From Sphingopyxis sp. YF1 (lineage in GTDB: Bacteria > Pseudomonadota > Alphaproteobacteria > Sphingomonadales > Sphingomonadaceae): a stretch of DNA of 64,000 nt. The position numbers and the translations under genes were made by a program. Where the stretch lies: assembly GCF_022701295.1 (NCBI RefSeq), contig NZ_CP033204.1, positions 3,872,501 to 3,936,500 of the forward strand. Reading direction: 5' to 3'. Below, piece by piece: positions 59,759 to 64,000 of this stretch. Position 1 is the stretch's first letter, and every line of letters begins with the position of its first letter. The notes under the pieces are model-generated. The model ran no database searches. It saw only the letters and a list, made by a program, of their open reading frames with translations, and was not told the DNA's origin.

Positions 59759-60673
59759 TCAGGGCAGCCAGAGCGGACGCTGCTGCCAGTTCGCCGGAAA
59801 GCCCATCGATCCGATGTCGCCCTCGGGATGGGTCGCAATATGAGCGGCCATGTCCGCAATCCAGGTCGAGTCCGGTGCGACGGTGCGGATGACATGACCG
59901 ATCATGCAGATCGCATTGTAGAGCTTCGCCGGGGCCTGGGTCGCATTCTGGTCGATCGTCGCCTGAAGAGATTGCGGCTTCTGCGCGAGCTTGGGCGGCG
60001 CGAGGAAGCCGCGGTTCCAGAGACGGCCGTGATGCGCGCAGATGTTGCGGATGTCGGTCACATGGCGGACCAGCGGAACGAGGACCGTTTCGGGAAGGCC
60101 GAGCGGAGCCGCGATGCGGCTGCGCAGCGCGCGGTCGGCGAGGCTCGAGTACCAGCGCGACAGATGGCCGAACGACATCATTTCGGCGACCATCCAGACC
60201 GGCGGCAGCGCCGGCACGTCGTAGCTCTGCCGATAATGTTTGATGTAGGTTTCGTTCGAGCGCCCGACTTCGCCGGCGAGTTTCGAGAGGCGGAGATGAT
60301 AGTCGGTCCGGTCGCTGTAGAGGCTGGCGTCCAGATAGCTGTGGCCGTCGCCGAGGTCGGCGAGGTGATAGGCCCAGCTTCCGCGCAGCGCGACTTCGAC
60401 ATGTTCGGTTCCGCGCATGAGCAGGCGCCGAAGCAGGCGGTCGAAATCATATAGCGCAGTGACGCGTTCGAACGTTGTGCCGGGAATAAAACGCGGCCCC
60501 GCCTGCCCCTTGGGATGTTCGAAATAGAGCCAGTATGCGCTCAAGCGATAATAGCTGACGTGGCGCAGCCACGCCTCTGCCGCGGGCTCATCTGCGATGT
60601 CCATCCCGTTGGCGCGGAGATGGGCAATTTGCTGTGCATAGGTGAGGGTGGGCTTGGTATAGGGTCGTGACAT
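59759..60673 (-). CDS. AbiF/Abi_2-family HEPN abortive-infection protein
   Basis: 304 residues, full Abi_2 length. N-terminal TYAQQIAHLRANGMDI and LRHVSYYRLSAYWLYF, central YDFDRLLRRLLMRGTEHVEVALR and C-terminal HEPN active site RNICAH (R209-H214) in DIRNICAHHGRLWNR. The family acts as RNA-cleaving toxins in abortive infection, and members have been found associated with short RNAs. Directly upstream on the same strand is a promoter-short RNA-terminator unit (60702-60796), so the protein may be held in check by that RNA. Confidence 0.9.
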   Translation of the reverse strand: MSRPYTKPTLTYAQQIAHLRANGMDIADEPAAEAWLRHVSYYRLSAYWLYFEHPKGQAGPRFIPGTTFERVTALYDFDRLLRRLLMRGTEHVEVALRGSWAYHLADLGDGHSYLDASLYSDRTDYHLRLSKLAGEVGRSNETYIKHYRQSYDVPALPPVWMVAEMMSFGHLSRWYSSLADRALRSRIAAPLGLPETVLVPLVRHVTDIRNICAHHGRLWNRGFLAPPKLAQKPQSLQATIDQNATQAPAKLYNAICMIGHVIRTVAPDSTWIADMAAHIATHPEGDIGSMGFPANWQQRPLWLP

Positions 60674-60701
60674 GCAGCATATTCATGCGTCAGCGGAGCC
60701 C

Positions 60702-60755
60702 AAAATAAAAGACCCGCCCAGTGTGCATATCCTTGCGGACAGAGGCCGGGCGGGT
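60702..60755 (-). terminator. Intrinsic terminator between ncRNA and AbiF gene
   Basis: 8-bp GC stem then T-rich tract on the minus strand (A-rich 60702-60710 on plus). Read-through would be needed for AbiF expression from the upstream promoter, giving a high RNA-to-protein ratio. Confidence 0.7.
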
Positions 60756-60761
60756 GCGATT
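60702..60761 (-). ncRNA. Short ncRNA upstream of AbiF/Abi_2 (candidate RNA antitoxin/attenuator)
   Basis: About 60 nt. Predicted start near 60761, downstream of a -35/-10 pair. Almost the whole RNA is an 8-bp stem ACCCGCCC/GGGCGGGT (60748-60755 with 60712-60719) with a 28-nt loop, followed by CTTTTATTTT, a good intrinsic terminator ending about 30 nt before the AbiF start codon. No peptide is encoded. Similar leader RNAs are known for abiF genes; the exact fold of that family was not checked. Confidence 0.6.
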
Positions 60762-60767
60762 GATGCC

Positions 60768-60796
60768 CACATAGGGTACAGAGGCGAACAAATCAA
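60768..60796 (-). promoter_or_regulatory. Candidate promoter of the AbiF-associated ncRNA
   Basis: TTGATT (60796-60791) and TATGTG (60773-60768) with 17-bp spacing, on the minus strand. Start would fall near 60761, just before the terminator stem. Matches are moderate (4 of 6 and 3 of 6). Confidence 0.45.
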
Positions 60797-61146
60797 TAAC
60801 AAGCGTTGCAGCGCAGCACGAAATAGGACCGGCCGAGCGATCCGAAAACGGGAAATCTGATCTTGGCGCCTCGAGGTTCCGGGTAGCAAAAAAGACTCAA
60901 TCTGGACCCAATTGCCCGACGCACCCTTGCCCTGACGTTACGTCGGGTTATGCTTGCAAGGCACCGGGCCAGAAGGCGCGCGGTGCCGGAACGTAAGAAT
61001 TCCGCTCGGTCCTTTATGATATTCCCATCCGTTGCCGGGTGGCCGACGCGTATGTCCAAGCCTTCGGGCTAAAGGCGGCGGCGCATATTTTTTCCGAGTA
61101 TGTTCTTACCACCCGGCATCCCGTCTTCCGGCCCGCCCTGAAGGCG
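60797..61146. other. Gap at the right edge of the cargo region
   Basis: No gene. Two hairpins on the left of the sigma gene: CCCGACG/CGTCGGG (about 60916-60946) and GGCACCG/CGGTGCC (about 60960-60987), the first enclosing the palindrome GACGTtACGTC. May contain the end of the conjugative element and the promoter of the ECF operon; no att repeat was matched with the left side. Confidence 0.35.
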
Positions 61147-61734
61147 ATGGACATGGATTTCGAAGACGAACAGGCCCGCTCACAAGCCTTGAGCAGCGGC
61201 GACCCCGTGCCGCCGAGCGACTGGACGGGCTTCGGCCAGACCGCCAGAATGGAAGCGATATACAATGCGCATCAGCCTGCGCTTGCACGCTATCTGCGTC
61301 GCCGTGCGCCGAAGCAGGACCTTGGTGACCTCGTCCAGGAATGTTTTCGGCGCCTCGCGATGGCGAAGGGCCAGAAGCTGGCGCTGATCGAAAAGCCGGG
61401 CGCCTATCTCGTTAGCACCGCGCGCAATCTGCTTACCGACCGCGCGCGCGCCGACACGGCGCGCCAGACAGCGCAGCACCATAGTTTCGAGGATGAGGAT
61501 ATCGCAGGCCCCGACCCCCATGCCGCACTCGAAGCCCGCGACACGATGCGGCGGGTCGGAGAGGCGATCGAGAAATTAAAGCCCCAAACTGGTTCTATAT
61601 TCGTGATGCATCGGTTCGACGGCATGAGCTATGAGGAAATCGCGAAAGCGAAAGGGATCAGCGTGAAGGGCGTCGAATGGCATATCGCGCAGGCGATGAT
61701 CGCAATCCGCAAGGCACGGGCCGACACTAAGTGA
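61147..61734 (+). CDS. ECF (FecI-like) RNA polymerase sigma factor
   Basis: 195 residues from ATG 61147 (61153 and a GTG at 61039 also possible). Region 2: MEAIYNAHQPALARYLRRR, DLGDLVQECFRRLAMAKG, GAYLVSTARNLLTDRAR; region 4: IFVMHRFDGMSYEEIAKAKG and ISVKGVEWHIAQAMIAIRKA. First of a sigma-FecR-receptor set on the plus strand, mirror-image in logic to the one at 2.5-6.4 kb. Its stop overlaps the fecR start (GTGA). Confidence 0.92.
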   Translation: MDMDFEDEQARSQALSSGDPVPPSDWTGFGQTARMEAIYNAHQPALARYLRRRAPKQDLGDLVQECFRRLAMAKGQKLALIEKPGAYLVSTARNLLTDRARADTARQTAQHHSFEDEDIAGPDPHAALEARDTMRRVGEAIEKLKPQTGSIFVMHRFDGMSYEEIAKAKGISVKGVEWHIAQAMIAIRKARADTK

Positions 61735-62684
61735 GCGACCGCGACACGGAAGCGGACTATTGGTTCGCGCGCATACGCGCGCCCCATACGGCCGCAGACA
61801 AAGCCGAGTTCGAGGCATGGCGGGCCGATCCTGAAAATGCTGCGGCCTATGATTTGGCCGAAGAGAATTGGCTGCTGACAGCCGGCGTCGCGCCGGAGTA
61901 TCTCGCCGCCCATCGCAAAGCTGCTGTTCCGCCCGCACCGGCAGCGAGGAACGGCCGCTGGGCGCTTGCCGCGGCGCTTATTCTTGCCGTGTCGCTCGCA
62001 TTCGGCTGGGTGCTGATCGGCAATCGTGGCTCCGAGCCAGTCGTCGCCGGGAATGAAAGCGGCGAGCTGCGGCTCGAGGACGGCACGCGGGTCGCGCTGA
62101 CGGATGGCGCGCGCATCGAGACGAAATTTTCGCCTGGCGAACGCCGCGTCATTCTTCGCGGCGGGCGCGCCCGGTTCAGTGTTGCCCATGATTCCGCCCG
62201 ACCCTTTCGTGTGGAGGCCGACGGAAGCGAAACCACGGCCCTGGGCACGATCTTCGAGGTCGACCTGACGGGACCGCGGCCGATCGTCCATCTTGTCGAA
62301 GGTTCGGTCGAGGTTCGCGCCACCGCCAGGCCGGGCACCTCGCTTCGCCTCCGTCCCGGCCAGCGCGCCGCCGTCAAGAAGGATGCGCCCATGCTCATCG
62401 AGACCAAGCCCGCCGGCGGGACGACCACCATGGTCAATCCCGTCACCGAAAGCCGCGAGGCGAACCTTCTCGTGGCGGAAGGCTTGCCCCTCGGCGCTGT
62501 GATCGACCGCGCCAATCGTGTCGGCAATGCCAAAATCCGGCTCGCCGACACGGCGATCGGCGGGCGGCTCGTGAGCGGGCGCTTCGATGTTTCGGATGTA
62601 CGATCGCTCGCACGCCAGCTTGCGATCGCGCTCGACCTCGACATGAAAGAGCAGGCGGGCGGCTATGTGCTGATGCCCAGATGA
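61731..62684 (+). CDS. FecR-type anti-sigma factor/transducer
   Basis: 317 residues from GTG 61731. Cytoplasmic DUF4880 part (ADYWFARIRAPHTAADKAEFEAW...), membrane helix (WALAAALILAVSLAFGWVLI), FecR domain (ELRLEDGTRVALTDGARIE; GGRARFSVAHDSARPFRVEA; HLVEGSVEVRA) and a C-terminal STN-like domain (VIDRANRVGNAKIRLAD). Transduces receptor state to the sigma factor upstream. Confidence 0.92.
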   Translation: MSDRDTEADYWFARIRAPHTAADKAEFEAWRADPENAAAYDLAEENWLLTAGVAPEYLAAHRKAAVPPAPAARNGRWALAAALILAVSLAFGWVLIGNRGSEPVVAGNESGELRLEDGTRVALTDGARIETKFSPGERRVILRGGRARFSVAHDSARPFRVEADGSETTALGTIFEVDLTGPRPIVHLVEGSVEVRATARPGTSLRLRPGQRAAVKKDAPMLIETKPAGGTTTMVNPVTESREANLLVAEGLPLGAVIDRANRVGNAKIRLADTAIGGRLVSGRFDVSDVRSLARQLAIALDLDMKEQAGGYVLMPR

Positions 62685-62755
62685 CCAACTAGGAGTTTTT
62701 CACTCGCTTACGTCTTGCCCCCTCAGACGGCCATGCAGGCCGCTGGGAGGATGGG

Positions 62756-64000
62756 ATGAACAAGAATTTTCTGGCCGCTTTTCTGGGCGCGGGATGCGCC
62801 GTCGGCGCGCCTTGTCCGGTCGCGGCGCAGGCGCAGACCGAGCAGCGCGACTATGACATTGCGGCCCAGCCGCTCGGCGATGCGCTTCGGGAATATTCGG
62901 AGGTCTCGGGGCGCCCGATCCTCTTCGCGACCGAGCTGGTCAAGGGGCGGCGGTCGACTTCGGTGCGCGGACGAATGTCATCGGATCGCGCGCTTTCGCG
63001 GCTGCTGACCGGATCGGGGCTGGTGCCGGAACTCGTCGATGGCGCGCTCGTGCTGCGGGCGGGAAACGCCGCTGCGCCAGCGAGCGCAGATTCGACTGAA
63101 GGATCCGGGGAAAGCACCATCATCGTCACGGGCACGAGGATCCGCGGAGCCGGTCCCACGGGCTCGCCCGTCCTGACACTCAGCCGCAGCGAGATCGAAA
63201 AGAGCGGCATGGGTTCGGTCCAGCAAGTGCTTCAGGCGCTGCCGCAGTCGTTCGGCGGCGGCCCGAACGAGACGACATTGGGTGCGACGACGCGCAACGG
63301 CTCGGGGACCGACGGCACCTATGCGTCAAGCATCAACCTTCGCGGCCTCGGGCCATCGTCGACATTGGTCCTGATCGACGGCGCCCGTCCGGCGCTCGGC
63401 GGCCTCGGCGGCGTCTTCGCGGACATTTCGCTGATCCCGCTGAGCGCAATCGAACGCGTGGAGGTCCTCACTGACGGCGCATCCGCCATCTATGGCGCCG
63501 ATGCGGTGGCGGGCGTGGTGAACATCCGCCTGCGCAATCGCTTCGAAGGCGCCGAGACGAGTTTCCGGATCGGCACCGCCGACGGGGACATGGGCGAACG
63601 TCAGTTCGGCCAGATATTCGGAACGCGCTGGAACGGCGGTCATGTGACCCTCGCCTATCAATTCAGCGAGCGCGACGCGCTCGCCGCCGCGGACCGGCGC
63701 TTTGCGACCGAAGATCTTCGGCCGTTCGGCGGCCCCGACTATCGCTCGCTCTTCGCGGTTCCGGGGACGATTACCGCCGCAAATGGCCAGACCTTCGCCA
63801 TCCCGCAGGGGCAGGACGGCACCGCGCTCACGCCCGCCGACCTGACGGCGGGCACGCGCAATCGAGGAGACCGGCGCGCGGCGAGCGATCTGCTCCCGCG
63901 CCAGCGCGTCCATAGCCTCTATCTCGCCGGCGAGCTCGATCTGACGGGCAGCCTCACGCTCCGCACCAGCGTCCTCGCTGCGCAGCGCAACTATCGCAAG
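62756..64000 (+). CDS. TonB-dependent receptor with STN domain (3' end outside window)
   Basis: 415 codons visible from ATG 62756 (GGGAGG nine nt upstream). Signal peptide (FLAAFLGAGCAVGAPCPVAAQAQ in total length, cleaved before TEQR), STN domain (DYDIAAQPLGDALREYSEVSG, about 30-100), then a TonB box region (STIIVTGTRIRG) and plug (SINLRGLGPSSTLVLIDG; IERVEVLTDGASAIYGADA), then the first barrel strands to the window end. Plug wording (LVLIDGxRP, TDGASAIYG) is of the sphingomonad/Xanthomonas TBDT type often used for carbohydrate or complex-ligand uptake. Ligand unknown. Confidence 0.93.
   Translation, partial: MNKNFLAAFLGAGCAVGAPCPVAAQAQTEQRDYDIAAQPLGDALREYSEVSGRPILFATELVKGRRSTSVRGRMSSDRALSRLLTGSGLVPELVDGALVLRAGNAAAPASADSTEGSGESTIIVTGTRIRGAGPTGSPVLTLSRSEIEKSGMGSVQQVLQALPQSFGGGPNETTLGATTRNGSGTDGTYASSINLRGLGPSSTLVLIDGARPALGGLGGVFADISLIPLSAIERVEVLTDGASAIYGADAVAGVVNIRLRNRFEGAETSFRIGTADGDMGERQFGQIFGTRWNGGHVTLAYQFSERDALAAADRRFATEDLRPFGGPDYRSLFAVPGTITAANGQTFAIPQGQDGTALTPADLTAGTRNRGDRRAASDLLPRQRVHSLYLAGELDLTGSLTLRTSVLAAQRNYRK

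Noticed and set aside
11241..61146. att direct repeats marking the element ends
   Set aside because: By-eye comparison of 11241-11416 with 60674-61146 gave no convincing shared repeat; a computed search is needed.

Overview
The window is GC-rich and its gene content points to a sphingomonad (Alphaproteobacteria, Sphingomonadaceae; Sphingopyxis-like is my best guess). The evidence is two ECF sigma/FecR/STN-TonB receptor loci, a SciP-type (DUF1153) CtrA antagonist, an alphaproteobacterial-type Trb transfer operon ending in DUF2274, and LexA boxes of the alphaproteobacterial form GTTC-N7-GTTC. I cannot tell from sequence alone whether this is chromosome or a large plasmid.

Left flank (1-11.3 kb, mostly minus strand): the N-terminal part of a repeat-rich surface protein. 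Next comes one tightly overlapping unit reading sensor kinase (10172) -> response regulator -> ECF sigma -> FecR -> TonB-dependent receptor (2525). After it lie a small membrane protein, a candidate structured RNA with an intrinsic terminator, and a SciP paralogue.

Conjugative element (11.4-36 kb): the trb operon (trbB-C-D-E-J-K-L-F-G-I-DUF2274, minus strand, 20657 to 11417) is the mating-pair-formation type IV secretion system. The transfer/processing genes sit upstream: relaxase, TraG coupling protein, CopG-like protein, lytic transglycosylase, TraF peptidase, DUF736, DUF2840, an AlpA-like HTH protein and DUF2285. This is the gene set and order of Tn4371/ICE-like elements. Between the two modules lie a LuxR-type regulator with a C-terminal membrane anchor, a JAB-wHTH fusion without a normal start codon, and two convergent HEPN proteins. 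The DUF2285 gene is frameshifted, and an IS5-family element sits beside one DUF736 leader. No integrase or replication gene was recognised.

Cargo (36-60.7 kb): unusually dense in defence-like and repair genes. Going rightwards: PD-(D/E)XK nuclease plus HEPN protein; Fic protein plus Shedu-like nuclease; a LexA-controlled mutasome (imuA-imuB-dnaE2); two SRAP proteins with DUF1810 and AlkB around a second LexA box; a Gabija system (OLD-TOPRIM plus UvrD-like helicase); a PIN-like protein; a fused nucleotidyltransferase-HEPN toxin/antitoxin; a secreted SNase; and an AbiF/Abi_2 HEPN protein preceded by its own short promoter-terminator ncRNA unit. Four DUF736 paralogues are scattered through the element, and several share leader sequences.

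Right flank (61-64 kb, plus strand): ECF sigma -> FecR -> STN-TonB-dependent receptor, the receptor running off the window end.

Most notable: the AbiF-ncRNA unit; five HEPN-type proteins in one element; the Fic/Shedu-like pair; the conserved DUF736 leaders with a hairpin at a fixed distance from the start codon; and SOS-controlled repair genes carried as mobile cargo.
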